Of a DNA stretch of 64,000 nt, positions 1-10,909 are shown piece by piece (positions within the stretch are counted from its first letter, which is position 1; each line of letters begins with the position of its first letter). Both the position numbers and the translations under genes were made by a program. The notes under the pieces are model-generated. The model searched no databases, was not told where the DNA came from, and saw nothing but the letters and a program-made list of their open reading frames with translations. Source of the DNA: Diphasiastrum complanatum (taxonomy: Eukaryota > Streptophyta > Lycopodiopsida > Lycopodiales > Lycopodiaceae); the NCBI GenBank assembly GCA_029204225.1, contig CM055099.1, forward strand, positions 66,741,852-66,805,851, in the 5' to 3' direction.

Positions 1-24
1 AGAGGGCTGTTCTTGTACTTGACT

Positions 25-450
25 TTAGAGACATTTGAAACGCTCAATATAGTCTCGTACTCGTTCATCTTTTGTCATTTTGATAATACTTAGCTTGACA
101 AAAGGGCTTTCTATCAAGCGAAATGGCTTGAAGCGTTTGATAAAGGCCTCCTTCAAGAGTGACCAGTCACATTTATCTTCACGATCAAGGTTAAAAAACC
201 ATTCTCGTGTCCGATCGATCATGGTCATCGAGAAGAGTTGAATCATGGCGTCGGGTGATGTCTCGCCATATACATCACATGCATTCTCAAAGATTTCTAA
301 AAATCTTTGAGGGTCCGAACTACCGTCAAACTTTGGTAGATCTAGTTTGGGTGTACGTCTCTCATGATGAGCATTGTGGGTAGCAGATACTCCATTAAGG
401 TTGGTTCTGGCATGGGATGTTTCAACACCATGAACATGGGTTCTGGCTCA
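25..450 (-). pseudogene. Ty3/gypsy gag fragment, left part of an element cut by the window edge
   Basis: Read on the minus strand from about 450 to 25, one frame encodes a retrotransposon Gag (capsid) core. It opens with a PKLDLPKFDG motif, then FLEIFENACDVYGE, a tryptophan in REWFFNLD, and WSLLKEAFIKRFKP, the usual spacing of the Retrotrans_gag fold of plant gypsy elements. The conserved core begins about 110 bases upstream of the first in-frame Met (at 246), so the Met is internal. A TAA stop at 25 cuts it just after the ERFKCL segment, and an in-frame stop lies near 452, so it is a relic. Protease and polymerase would lie to the left, outside the window. Family is confident; lineage within gypsy is not. 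Confidence 0.75.
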
Positions 451-924
451 CGAGGACTCGGCTCTATCATGTTCTTGTCCTTCGAATGGGTTTGTGGATG
501 GCTCGTGGGGTTGGGACCGCATTTGGTAGAATCTATGACATCTGATTTGTTCAGCTACAGGGGACCTGATCTCGTATGGATAATCTTCTGGGATGTTAGG
601 ATCTGTATTGTAGGCCATTGGGTATTGTTGTGTCTTTTTTGTGTGGGGTATGTGTTTCTGGTGTTTTTGTATTATTTTTTTTAGGGTTTTTGGTGTTTTT
701 GGATTTTTTAGGGTTTTTGGAATTTTTTTGGATTTTTTAGGGTATTGAAGGAAGTGAAGGTGGAGACTCAGTATAAAAAGGGCTTTCTATTGGTATGAGT
801 TTTATTTTTTTGAAATTTTTTGTTGGTGTTCATGCCTTCTTTTTTTTTTCAGTCTCGAAAGTGTTGGGAAGATGGTGGTTCGGTCGAAATGGCAATCAGA
901 GGTATTGATCAAATGTTATGGTCC
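451..924. other. T-rich spacer, no gene seen
   Basis: This stretch has runs of T and repeated TTAGGGTTTTTGG-like words near 680-740, and a TATAAAAA word at about 774. The open frame on the plus strand over 364-684 is opposite the gag relic and shows no recognisable domain. It may be leader sequence of the gag element, but nothing proves that. Confidence 0.4.
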
Positions 925-1135
925 GATCGAGATTGGGTGTTAATTGCTCCGGTCGAGATTTGATCTGCTTGCTCTGGTCGAGATTTGATCTGATTGCTTC
1001 GGTTGAGATCTGATCTGATTTCTTCGGTTGAGATCTGATCGAATCCCTCCGGTCGAGATTTGATCGCTGCTCTGGTCGAGATTGGACCTGATCGTTTCGG
1101 TTGAGATCTGATCGAATCCCTCCAGTCGAGATCAC

Positions 1136-1400
1136 TTCGGCTCCGGTCGAGATCTGAACGGCCACTTCAGTCGAGATTACATCGAGTAGTTCGGCTCCGG
1201 TCAAGATCTAAATGGCCACTTCGCTCGAGATTCCAACGAGCAGTTTGGCTCCGGTCGAGATCTGAGCGGGCACTTCGATCGAGATTCCAACGAGTAGTTC
1301 GGCTCCGGTCGAGATCTGAGCAGCCACTTCGGTTGAGATTCCTTCGAGCAATTCGGCTCCGGTTGAGATCTGAACAGCCACTTCTGTTGAGATCCAGCTG
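1136..1400. repeat. 54-bp tandem repeat, about five copies
   Basis: Units begin at TTCGGCTCCGG (or TTTGG) at 1136, 1190, 1244, 1298 and 1352, exactly 54 bp apart. Each unit holds two GAGAT cores, one followed by CTGA and one by TCC. The last copy is incomplete and runs into CCAGCTGCC. Confidence 0.9.
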
Positions 1401-1422
1401 CCTCCGGTTGAGGTGTAACACA

Positions 1423-1719
1423 GGGCTCCAGTTGAGATTCAACACAGGCCTCCGGTTGAGATTTCAGCATAGAGGCTCCGGTTGAGATGCAACATAGGGG
1501 CTCCGGTTGAGGTGTAACACAGGGCTCTGGTTGAGATTCAACAGAGGCCTCCGGTTGAGATTTCAGCATAGGGGCTCCGGTTGAGATGCAACATAGGGGC
1601 TCCAGTTGAGGTGTAACACAAAGCTCCGGTTGAGATTCAACAGAGGCCTCCGGTTGAGATTTCAGCACAGGGGCTCCAGTTGAGATGCAACATAGGGACT
1701 CCGGTTGAGGTGTAATACG
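1423..1719. repeat. 99-bp higher-order tandem repeat, three copies
   Basis: Copies start at 1423, 1522 and 1621. Each contains four 24-25 bp subunits ending in GATTCAACA, GATTTCAGCA, GATGCAACA and GGTGTAACA, so the repeat grew first by short-unit and then by four-unit duplication. On the minus strand each copy gives a 33-residue repeat. Confidence 0.9.
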
Positions 1720-1735
1720 GGACTCCGGTTGCAAT

Positions 1736-2967
1736 GAATGTTCATGGTTTCAATGGGTGCTTGCAATGCAGTTGTCGTCAGGTTGTAAGCATCGTTGGTT
1801 TAGATTTTCGTGGTTTATCTTATAGTTTTGAAATGTGGAACTTGAAATTCAGCGTTCTTGGAGTTTGTTTAGTTTAATGTTGAGCTGAATATTTGAAGAA
1901 CATGTGGTAATCTGATTTGTGGATGAGTTTTGTTGGAAAACATTTCAGATCAGAGCAGAAGAGGAGCATCCAAAGAATGCTCAGGTCAAATAGGACACTG
2001 GCTTGAAAAGGTTCTGCAAGAAGACAAGCAAACAGAAAAGCACAGAGACAATGCCTATTGGAAAAACAACAAATGGCAATGGGCGCCAAATGTTTATTGA
2101 AGGATCTGAACCTGCACACAGATTCAGATTTGCATGTCTACATGCACAAACGTTGTAGTATAATCATCCAGCCTGTCATAGGATGACTGCAGGGTCTCGA
2201 CACTTTGTTGTTTATGAATAAGCACTTGCCAATGAAACAATTAACTTCGTTACGAAGCAAGCCATGGTGAACAAAGTTAGATTTGCAACGCAGCATAGTT
2301 TCTCAGTTTTCAAGATCCTAAGGCTGTAACCGAATTTAAGGAAACTAATCTACTTGCAAAACTAGAACTACTCTAAGTATGATTGAAAAGCATAGACAAG
2401 AAACAATAAACAAAGCTAAACTACAACATGTTAGAAGTCCAAGAATCAAGAAACTAACCAACCTTTTGATTCTTGGACATCCCAAGAACATCAAGAACTA
2501 GAATGTTAGAGAATACGCAAGATTTATGCCATATTTCTAGCCTCTTTAGTTTACTTGAATGCTGGTTTCTACATTAATCCACAAGAAAACATGAAATCTA
2601 ATCCACAACTAGGAAAGCAAGAAAACTAATCCACTCTAAATCCACAGCCACACACAATATGAATGGAAGGGCATGATCATAGGGGCATCACTCAAAAAAA
2701 CCATCATCCTTAGGTGGCATCCTAGTGGAATTTCCACATTTCACAAATTACAAGTGGAATATTGCTCTCCACTAGAGGTCACCATCAAAAGGTGGCTCAC
2801 TCTACTTTCTTTAAGAGGGGTCTACTTGCATTTATTACATTTGCTTAGATATACTAGTTCCTACATGGTCATTCCATCTTCCGGGATTCACCATGAGGCT
2901 TACACAGTTCTTACTTGTTTTTCCTAGCTAGTATTTCTCGGCTCTCAGTCTTCATTAGTCTTGTCTT
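1736..2967. other. Spacer without a recognised gene; one small inverted repeat
   Basis: No frame in this stretch shows a known domain. A perfect 12-bp inverted repeat (GTCCAAGAATCA at 2437-2448 and its complement at 2467-2478) could form a hairpin with an 18-nt loop. The stretch directly precedes a copia gag relic and may be its decayed LTR and leader, but no primer-binding site was found. Confidence 0.4.
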
Positions 2968-3450
2968 CTGGATGGAAGCGAACCAAAGCTAGAGGTTGGT
3001 AATCCACCAACAAAGCAGCAGCAGGCTGAAGTTCTCGACTGGACTCGCAGAGACAACAAGGCCATTGCTTGCATAGCAATGTGTCTTTTGAAAAACATAA
3101 TGCAAATGATGAGAACCCACGTGAACAGGGGCAGCAACGCTATGTGGGATGCACTGAATGCAACATACGGCACCAAGTCTGAAATGGATGCACTGCGCCT
3201 TGAGATCCAACTTGAAGATCTCAAGTTTGTTGAAGGACATGACCTCTAGAACATATCTTGAAGATGGACGAGCTGTTTAGTATGATTGGTGATCTAGGAG
3301 AGGAGCATGTCATGTCAGAATCTTAGAAAAAGCTGAGGCTTTACCGATCATTGTCTAAATCTTGGGCAAGTACTATTGAGGCACTTATGGCTCTTGAGTT
3401 GCTCTGTCCGAGTATCTTGGGGATTCGTCAGAATCAGTCAACACCTATAA
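2968..3450 (+). pseudogene. Ty1/copia gag relic (UBN2-type)
   Basis: The plus-strand frame 2968-3249 encodes a copia Gag segment. Characteristic words are DWTRRDNKAIACIAMCLLKN, MWDALNATYGTKSEMDALRL and LEDLKFVEGHD, the order seen in copia Gag (UBN2) proteins. A TAG stops it at 3247-3249. Homology goes on in another frame (MDELFSMIGDLGEE, then LRLYRSLSKSWASTIEAL) to about 3450, so there is at least one frameshift and another stop. No zinc knuckle, protease or polymerase follows. It is a non-functional gag fragment with no identifiable LTR around it. Confidence 0.75.
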
Positions 3451-5534
3451 AGATCTAAGAATGATCTTTTACAAAATCAAATCATAGAATACTAGAAACA
3501 ATGCACTTGCTTGATTGAAGTAGAAAATGCTAGTAGAATTGTCTCTCTTTCTATAAAGAACATAAAATCTTCCAAATTATCTGATCAAGAGTGAATTTCA
3601 GCACCCTAATATCCTTTCAAAATCACTTGCAAAAGATCTAAATGGAACTTAATGAGGATGCGACACAATCTACTATCCAATCATAAGCAAAAATTGATCA
3701 AAATTGATGCATAAGTCAAGCAATGGTTGGACTGAACTTGAATCACTTTAGGAGGTGTCCTCTACACCTTAGAATAGCCTTGAAGAGTCCCCAAATCTCT
3801 GATCTTCCCTCTCCTTGAATGCTAGAAGGCCTCCTCTATGAAATCACTTTCAGAGCTCGCTTAGAAATCAATGCTTGGAGCAAGCAAACTTGCCAAAGCC
3901 TTCACACGTGTGAAAGTACGGCCTCCCACAATCTGAGCACTGTACACTAGACCCACATCCTGTAATGATTAGGAATCACAAGAACTCAAAGAATTATGAA
4001 CATAGAGAGCAATTGCACCAATATGAGAGAAAAATCATGAAATTGCTTGATTGATTTTGGTGAGAGATCATCACCTATATATACATAATCCATCACAGTT
4101 TTGGGTAGTATGAGTAGCCCTACACCTATCTCTAATGCTAATTTTGGTGGATTTTTCATCCCTACCAAGTTAGGGTTGGAATCTTGGAGATCCCTCAACA
4201 ATGTAAACTATCAAAAATAGCTCCTACTTTTTCTCTCTTGTATCTAAGCATGATTTGGACTCATTCCAAAGGTTCTATCACTTAGGTCAACTTGAGAACA
4301 TCCTTATGAATGGAATCCTATGCTATTTGGCACGTGTGACAAGCCACATCATGAACATCTAACTATTTACAAGTCATATGACCCAAACTAGTCAAGCTAG
4401 AATTGTGAATTTTTAACAAAGTGAGTGGTTGATGAGCAACTATTGTCAGCACTAATGATCTCTCTGTTGCATTAATGAGAATAGCATGACTTCCTTCTAT
4501 ACCAATGATCTGACAACAACATTAGATAGTAGAGCGACATTCATGCTCATCTTACTCATGATGGCTGCAAAAGATCATGATAGAACATGTATATCTGTCA
4601 GCGATGAAGGTCAAGTCAGTCCTTCTGACTATTATATTTCCAATGAGAGGCATACTTCTGTTATGGGCAGCGATGGCTTCATCCCTTAAATGGGTAATTG
4701 ACTCAAACCATGGAGATGATTTTGCCAATAAATGTGATGATAGTAGCTATTCAATGGCCTCATAGAAATAATTGGCAGCATATATTCTGTCTCTGAAAGT
4801 ACTGTCAGAGAATCTATTAGAAATGTGTCTGTTGTTTGCACAAGAAATGCAATGGATTGACAACAAAAGTGCGGGTGTCCACCATTATATTTTTTCTCTA
4901 GAAATCAAAGATGGTGGCCAGTGACAATAACCTCAAATTAATTTTAGAAACCGAGCTTGAATGCCTCTATGAACTAGCAAGGGAAGATTTCAAGCATGTT
5001 TATGACATAGAAAATGGATAAACAATTGGCCTCTCTCAAACACCTCTCTTAAAGGGGGTCATAGCAAGATTTTGTAGTGTATCGCAATAGAATAATCAAA
5101 AGGAATTCTCAAACATTCTAGAAAAAAAAAACCTCTCTACTCTTAGTAAGAAACAGCCTCCTTTTGATGAATTCATCTTGGACTCACACTCAAACAACCA
5201 CTCATAACTCAACTAGTGAGCAATCTAGGAGTAACAAAGACTCACTTTCAATAATGATCTTGATGGAATGACAAAAAGGATACAAACATACAAAAGCAAA
5301 GAGATCTCAACACATCAGTCATATCTCTACCATAAAACTCAATCTATATAATGAATCTCTTGAAATAAGTCTCAAGATATAGAATGTTAATCCTACAATG
5401 TGGTATGAAATCAAAATACATAATGAATCCTCTCATACTTCTCCTTTTTTTTTTTTAACAAGGAAAATCCCCAAGTATTTACAGGAGATGGGAGTGATTT
5501 GCCACCTTGGAATGTGTTGGAGAAAGAGGGTGCG
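3451..5534. other. Spacer of decayed repeat DNA, no gene seen
   Basis: No frame longer than about 70 codons shows a recognisable domain. A TATATATA word near 4078, read on the minus strand, sits in LTR-like sequence (about 3950-4200), so a decayed LTR is possible. A T-tract lies near 5447-5458. The stretch ends at the left LTR of the next element. Confidence 0.35.
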
Positions 5535-6630
5535 TGAGTGTGAGAAACTAAAATAGCTCGAAAAGAAAACGAACACGAAAAGAAGCGAACTCGAAACTCA
5601 AACGAGAAATGAACTTGAACGGAAGGAGTTCGTGTGCAAGAAAATGAGCTATATTACTCTTTCCCTAAGCATGACTACGCCTATCAGTAACGAACAGAAC
5701 GTTAGTGATAGAAATCACGGTCGATCTGATTACGTAGCCAAACTTTAAGTAACAAAAACATCAGAAGGAAAAAAATTGTTGCGAACAGTTAGACAAATTA
5801 TTAGTCACGAATGATTAGCTAGACAGAGCTTGAATCAGTCATGAATTAGTCACGAAAGACAAGACTAAACATTAGTCGTCAATAGCTAGACTAATAATAA
5901 TTCGCTAAGAACAGATTACTAGATTGAGCAAAAAGAGAGTCAGACAGAATGAGGAAAATCATAGCGATATTGACATAAGTCCGAACACTGATCAACAGAG
6001 CTGTTATTAGATTAAGTATAGCAAAACATACATGTCAATAATGGTGTGGAGCACAAGACAATAGCAGACTGTGTGCTCTACAAAGCTAATTCAATTTGTA
6101 AAAGAAGATGAACCTATTACTAACAATACAAAAGAATCAATGCGCAAGGCATCTATTTCGTCTATCTCTAATAATCTTCTAATGCTATTATTTTCACGCA
6201 CACTTTCGAATACGCAAGTGGTATTCAATATATACACAATTTTACAGGTGTGCAGATGAAGAAAGTACAACGTGGATGTGCTATCTGTAGGAGATTGTGG
6301 GTGATTGTTGTCATTGTCAAATCTGTTAGCACAGTTGCATGGGATGAGCGTGAAAAGGTCGCGACGTCAGCCTTTGCTGAAGTGAACGTTAGTGAAGATG
6401 TGAAGAATGCGACACTTGGACAAAATGCCTTAGGATTTGATTTACAAGGTGCCTTCGCTTTTCCTAGGGCACCTTTGACATTTTGTAAGGCAGTGTCGCC
6501 TTTTTTGCTTGTCACAAATCACGTGTAAAAACACAGTGTCATGTTTTTCGTCTTTTTTGCCTGTGGAAATTTACTTGCATTATGCAGACAGTCGAGTTTT
6601 TTGCCTATATTATTTTACATGTAAATAGCA
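5535..6630 (-). repeat. LTR of the deleted copia element (3' copy)
   Basis: It aligns along its length with 7000-8015, with many substitutions and several indels; for example the block around 5590-5620 is missing from the other copy. A TATATA word near 6231 read on the minus strand is a plausible promoter. Its U5 part also matches, in the opposite direction, the plus-strand LTR ending at 13662. Confidence 0.75.
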
Positions 6631-6999
6631 GCTGATCATCCTTCATGTCTCCTTTTCTGCATGCTCTTTGAAGATTTTGAATCAGTTGAAGGCTTCTGAT
6701 TTCTTCTTTATAAAATACACCATAGTTTTTCTAGAAAATTCATCAATAAAAGTTACAAAATACTTTGCATCCTTCAGTAAAGGATTTTTCATCGGGCCAC
6801 AAATGTCCGAATGTACAACAATGTCTAACAATCCTCTAGCAATATCCTGATGGCTTGATTTAAATGGTTTCCTAGTTTGTTTACCAAGTAGATAGTCTTG
6901 ACAGACAGGTAACTCGACTTTATCACGAGGATAGTCAAGATCAAGAACAATAGATTGTCTAGACATTTGTTGTACAACAACATGATTCAAGTGAACAAG
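6631..6999 (-). pseudogene. Copia pre-integrase / integrase fragment
   Basis: The minus strand encodes the junction of the GAG_pre-integrase and integrase core domains. It opens at VHLNHVVVQQM, continues with CQDYLLGKQTRKPF (the zinc-binding CxxC part is incomplete), HSDICGPM, and the first catalytic aspartate region FVTFIDEFSRKTMVYF, and is cut in KSEAFN-FKIFKEHAEK. The D,D,E core is therefore incomplete: only the segment with the first Asp remains. The frame has a stop after SEAFN. It can have no activity. Confidence 0.8.
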
Positions 7000-8015
7000 T
7001 GAGTGTGAGAAACTAAAATAGCTCGAAAAGAAAACTAACACAAAAAGAAACGAACTCGAAACTTGACGGAAGGTGTTCGTGCGTAGCGGAATGAGCTATA
7101 TTACTCTTTCCCTAAGCATAACTACGCCTATCAGAAACGAACAGAATGTTAGTGATAGAAATCATGATCGATCTGATTACGTAGCCAAACTTTAAGTAAC
7201 AAAAACATCAGAAGAATAATTTGTCGCAAATAGCTAGACAAATTATTAGTCACAAATGGTTCGCGAAGAGCTAGACAGAGCTCGATTGATAATCAATTAT
7301 GAATTAGTCGCGAAAGACAAGACTAGACATTAGTCATCAACAGCTAGACTAATAATAATTTGCTAAGAACATATTACCAGATTGAGCAACAAGAGAGTCA
7401 GACAGAATGAGGAAAAGCATAGCAATATCAACACAAATTTGAACGTAGATCAAGAGAGTTGTTATCAGATTAAGTATAGCAAAATATACATGTCAATAAT
7501 GTTGGGGATCACAAGACAATAGCGGACGAAACCGCATGCTCTACAAAGCTAATTCAATCTGTAAAAGGGGATGAACCTACACACACTTTTGAATACGCAA
7601 GTGGTATTCAATATATACACAATTTTATAGGTGTGCAGATTAAGAAAGTACAAAGTGGATGTGCTATCTATAGGAGATCATGGGTGGTTGTTGTCGTTGT
7701 CAAATCTATTAGCACAGTTATGTGAGATGAGCATGAAAAGGTCGTGACGTCAGCCTTTGCTGAAATGAACGTTGGTGAAGATGCGAAAAATGCGACACTT
7801 AGACGAAATGCCTTAGGATTTGATTGACAAGATGCCTTTGCTTTTCCTAGGGTGCCTTTGTCATTTTGTAAGGCAGTGTCGTCTTTTTTGTCTGTCACAA
7901 ATCATGTGTAAAAACACAGTGTCGCGTTTTTCACCTTTTTTGTCTATGGAAATTTACTTGTATTTATGCAGACAGTCGAGCTTTTTGTCTGTCTTATTTT
8001 ACATGTAAATATGCA
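7000..8015 (-). repeat. LTR of the deleted copia element (5' copy)
   Basis: Direct repeat of 5535-6630. Landmarks shared with the other copy are CTACGCCTATCAG, GATTACGTAGCCAAAC, CAAGTGGTATTCAATATATA and GACAGTCGAG. On the minus strand it joins at 7000 directly to the integrase fragment; no Met-tRNA primer site follows, so everything from the primer site to the pre-integrase domain is deleted. Confidence 0.75.
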
Positions 8016-8549
8016 GACTGTGCGACAACATGAGTAAAAATGCAGCATGAATGGAGGCAGATTAAAATAGGATTTAGGAGAGTAGAGGAGATAAATCCAA
8101 CAGAATGAAGCCAAAGTGGTAGTTATCTCATGATCACACCATAAAGACCTTTAGCTCACCACCCATGTGCTTTGGTCATCTATCTTTTATTTCCAATTAA
8201 GTGTGCATGGGGGCCTTGCATTTCATTGGACTTTGTTTTGACTTTTTACTTTTGAAGGATGGTGAAGATTTGACTTGCCATTTCCTATTCTCTTTTTGAA
8301 AGGCAAGACCCCTTGACTTTGTTCAAGGGTCTTTAAGGTTGTGATCTCCTCTCATCTTTTATACAATGAAGGGGAGACTCTTCATTTTTCTTTCTTTCTC
8401 TCTTTTCATTTTGTCAAATTGAAATATCCCATAGTACTTGTGGTGAGTCACACCCTTTTAGGACTGCCCTTGTCTTTGGAGGGTAATCTTGATGACAAAA
8501 AATACCACCTTCAAGCTGTTCTGTAAATACGCAAATCATATTTTGACGG
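8016..8549. other. Spacer, no gene seen
   Basis: No recognised coding sequence. It leads into the coiled-coil ORF at 8550 and may be the inner part of the same retroelement, upstream of that ORF. Confidence 0.35.
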
Positions 8550-10594
8550 ATGCGGATCCTGACTGTTCCTCCACCAGTTACTACAACAGGTGTGGCGCCA
8601 GCAGTCAAAGTAGCAGCTACCACCAATATGGAGATTGATGCTACACCTTCACAACAAGATGTAGTTGCTATTAGCGCCATGGATACAGATGGAACTGTTG
8701 TAGTTGATTCGTCAAAGCCAGCCCCTGTTTCAACCTCCCAGAAGCAGAAGAATGCATCAACCTCGGATGACGATGCAACTCAATTCGACACATCAACCAA
8801 GGCTCGAGCAACTGTAGAAGGCGATACTGGGACACCTGATGAAGAAGATGATGAACCTGACAACCAGCTCCAATGGTTCCGCACCATGATAGAGAAAGTC
8901 AAGAATCTAGTGGCTGATATTTATAACTTCGACCACCATAATCAAAAGAACATTTTGGATTTGATTGAAGCAGAGCAAAAGTATCAAGTCTCTCTTAAGG
9001 AGTCTTACGAGAAGATCGATTCGCTCAAATCAGACAACACACAATTGATTGAATGAAATCGTTCTCTCAAAACACAACTTCAGACTACAATAAATGAAGC
9101 TGATTCTTTGATGCAGATAAATAAGACGATTGAGTCCAAGTCTGTCATTTATCAAACTAATATTGATTCTTTGAACAAGCAACTCCTGGATGCAATAAAT
9201 ATAATGTCGCTCTCCAGAAGCATTTGTAGGAGGAGCGAGCAACCAGAATAAAGGTAGAAGCTGCGCTTGCTTTATGCAGCAATGTAGGCTCAATTACAAT
9301 TGACCTCTCAAAATAAACTAGCTCCAAGGACAGATGCTCAAAAAATTTTGAGTCGAGTTCCTGCAACCGCTCGAGGATGCGAAGTCTCTTGTCGAGGAAG
9401 AGTTGGTTGAGTTGGAGCTGTCTAGTGAAGCCACCCCAACTTGCAGCGGGCCCGATTCTCATGAAGAATACCTTCAGGCCCTACTTCGCATTGATGATCT
9501 GACACATCAACTTCAAGTTGTGCCTGCCTGCTCGGGAGTCATTGACCATCCAGAATATTTGGAGGCAGTCGCGAAGATCAACCAGCTCGAACAAGAATTG
9601 TTAGATCTCAAGCAGCATTTGGAAACCAGAAGTTAGTTGTTGAGTTGCAAACTCAGGATCTGGCATCAGCAGCTACTCAGGCAAAATGACCACGTCGAAA
9701 CCAGTCGAAGGTATGTGCTACAAGATTCCATGCATTTGTTGAACAAATCTGGAAGTGGTGTCCACAATCATTTAACATTGAATTACAATGGCGTGTGGAT
9801 TACATGATGCTACCAGGCGCAGTAGGCATCACCTTCGACGGTTGGAAGCAACCATGGGAAAAGGACGACTTTCTCTAGTTATGGGCCTAGTCATCTATCA
9901 AGCAGAAAAGATGTCTCTACTGGGGCATAATATAGGGGAAATTTCAGGTCGTACCTTTTGGTTCAGTAGAGTTATACATAGGCTCTTCTGCTATGTATGC
10001 TCTCGAATATATTCGTATTAAAGAATTCAATTTTTGCGAAACGATGACAATAAGCGACATTTTTGGAAGCGAAAGTCGCAGTTTCAACTATACAAGCCAC
10101 AAGGTGTTGCGGATCTAGGTGCTTTTGACGATGCAAGTTTGCTGATCAATGTCAATATGGCCTATCCCAAACTATTCAGTATTTATGTGGATTGGGAGCA
10201 AAACCTTGCTGATTATTTTGCAGAGATTCGACACAATCTGCAAGATCGAAGGAAGTCAATTCGTTATAAGCAATTTTGTCCCTATTCATTTTGGCAGTTT
10301 GGAACTTTTGCCGCAAAGACATTGTTTTTCGTTCAGAATCTTTATGTTAAAAGTTCCTTTATAAGATTTTCGGCTCACTATTGTAAAGAAATCACACTTT
10401 GTAGTGATTCAGATGAAGATATCAAGTTAACTCAGGAGCTTTTTAATGGAACATTGCTCCCGGTTAAGCTTGAAGAATTCAGCAACCTACCAATTGGCCG
10501 CTATACGAAATCAAAGGAAGACTTGATATTGATTGAGGCTCAACAAAATTTGGAGTTAGCCCAAAAACTACATAAAGAATTGAATCCTTCATGA
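8550..10594 (+). pseudogene. Broken coiled-coil ORF lying before a 3' LTR (unknown function)
   Basis: I do not recognise this protein. Plus-strand coding character runs for about 2 kb but is broken by stops and frameshifts. The first frame (8550-9056) has a low-complexity Thr/Ala/Asp-rich start, an acidic stretch (EEDDEPDNQ), then a heptad-rich segment ending at a TGA. The heptads continue past the stop (SLKTQLQTTINEADSL). A second piece (9403-9636) holds two copies of a roughly 30-residue unit, each with CSG, then EYL and a leucine-rich helix. A third (about 9700-10020) reads FVEQIWKWCPQ, GITFDGWKQPWEKDDFL and AMYALEYIRIKEF. The last (10034-10594) is open for 186 codons. A polypurine tract and an LTR start about 300 bp downstream, so this is probably an extra ORF between pol and the 3' LTR; capsid-like or env-position proteins are alternatives. 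Confidence 0.5.
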
Positions 10595-10893
10595 ATATTC
10601 ATTTTTGCCTATGTCATAGTGATGTTTCTATGTGATGTTGAATCTAGATCTTTGAAGTTTTGAAGATGTTTTGAAGTTTGATTCCAGTTCTTATCAACAA
10701 TTCAAAGGTCAAATCAAATCAACCTATTCAATCAACGAAACAGTAAAAGACACATATTCTCTAAGATGAAAAAATATCTAACGAAAGAATCATATGAAGA
10801 AATATCTTTTTGCCTTAACAAAAATCTGAAGAACAGAATGTTTTGCGAATGCTACTCGAAATAAAGATTATATGTTCACGAGGACGTTTCACA

Positions 10894-10907
10894 TTTGAGG
10901 AAGGGGA
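10894..10907 (+). promoter_or_regulatory. Polypurine tract before a 3' LTR
   Basis: TTTGAGGAAGGGGA lies two bases before a TGTGATGCC word. This is the normal position and composition of the plus-strand primer of an LTR retrotransposon and fixes the start of the LTR at 10910. Confidence 0.6.
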
Positions 10908-10909
10908 TA

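Larger units (their letters stand above)
925..1735. repeat. Complex minisatellite built on a GGTYGAGAT core
   Basis: A short core (GGTCGAGAT or GGTTGAGAT) recurs through the whole block. Three tiers are visible: irregular units of roughly 25-35 bp from 925 to about 1135, a regular 54-bp unit from 1136 to about 1400, and a 99-bp higher-order unit from 1423 to about 1719. Several minus-strand frames stay open across it because the unit lengths are multiples of three, giving ISTGA and SQPE words; I regard that as a by-product, not a gene. The left part mostly keeps TCGA in the core while the right part has TTGA, the pattern expected from CpG loss. Confidence 0.9.
5535..8015 (-). mobile_element. 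Internally deleted copia element with two LTRs
   Basis: Two direct repeats of about 1.0-1.1 kb (5535-6630 and 7000-8015) enclose only about 370 bp, a piece of a minus-strand copia integrase. The repeats share TGAGTGTGAGAAAC at the left and TTACATGTAAATA at the right, so on the minus strand each begins with TGC and ends with CA. The integrase piece runs straight into LTR sequence at both sides, so gag, protease, reverse transcriptase and primer sites are gone. I found no matching 5-bp flanks (GTGCG versus GACTG), so the outer ends may be rearranged. Confidence 0.75.

Noticed and set aside
1167-1734. Minus-strand repeat proteins with SQPE and ISTGA words
   Set aside because: All frames across the minisatellite stay open because the units are multiples of three; no start context, flanking exon or domain supports a gene.
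5530-8020. 5-bp target duplication around the deleted copia element
   Set aside because: Left flank GTGCG and right flank GACTG do not match, so no duplication is claimed.
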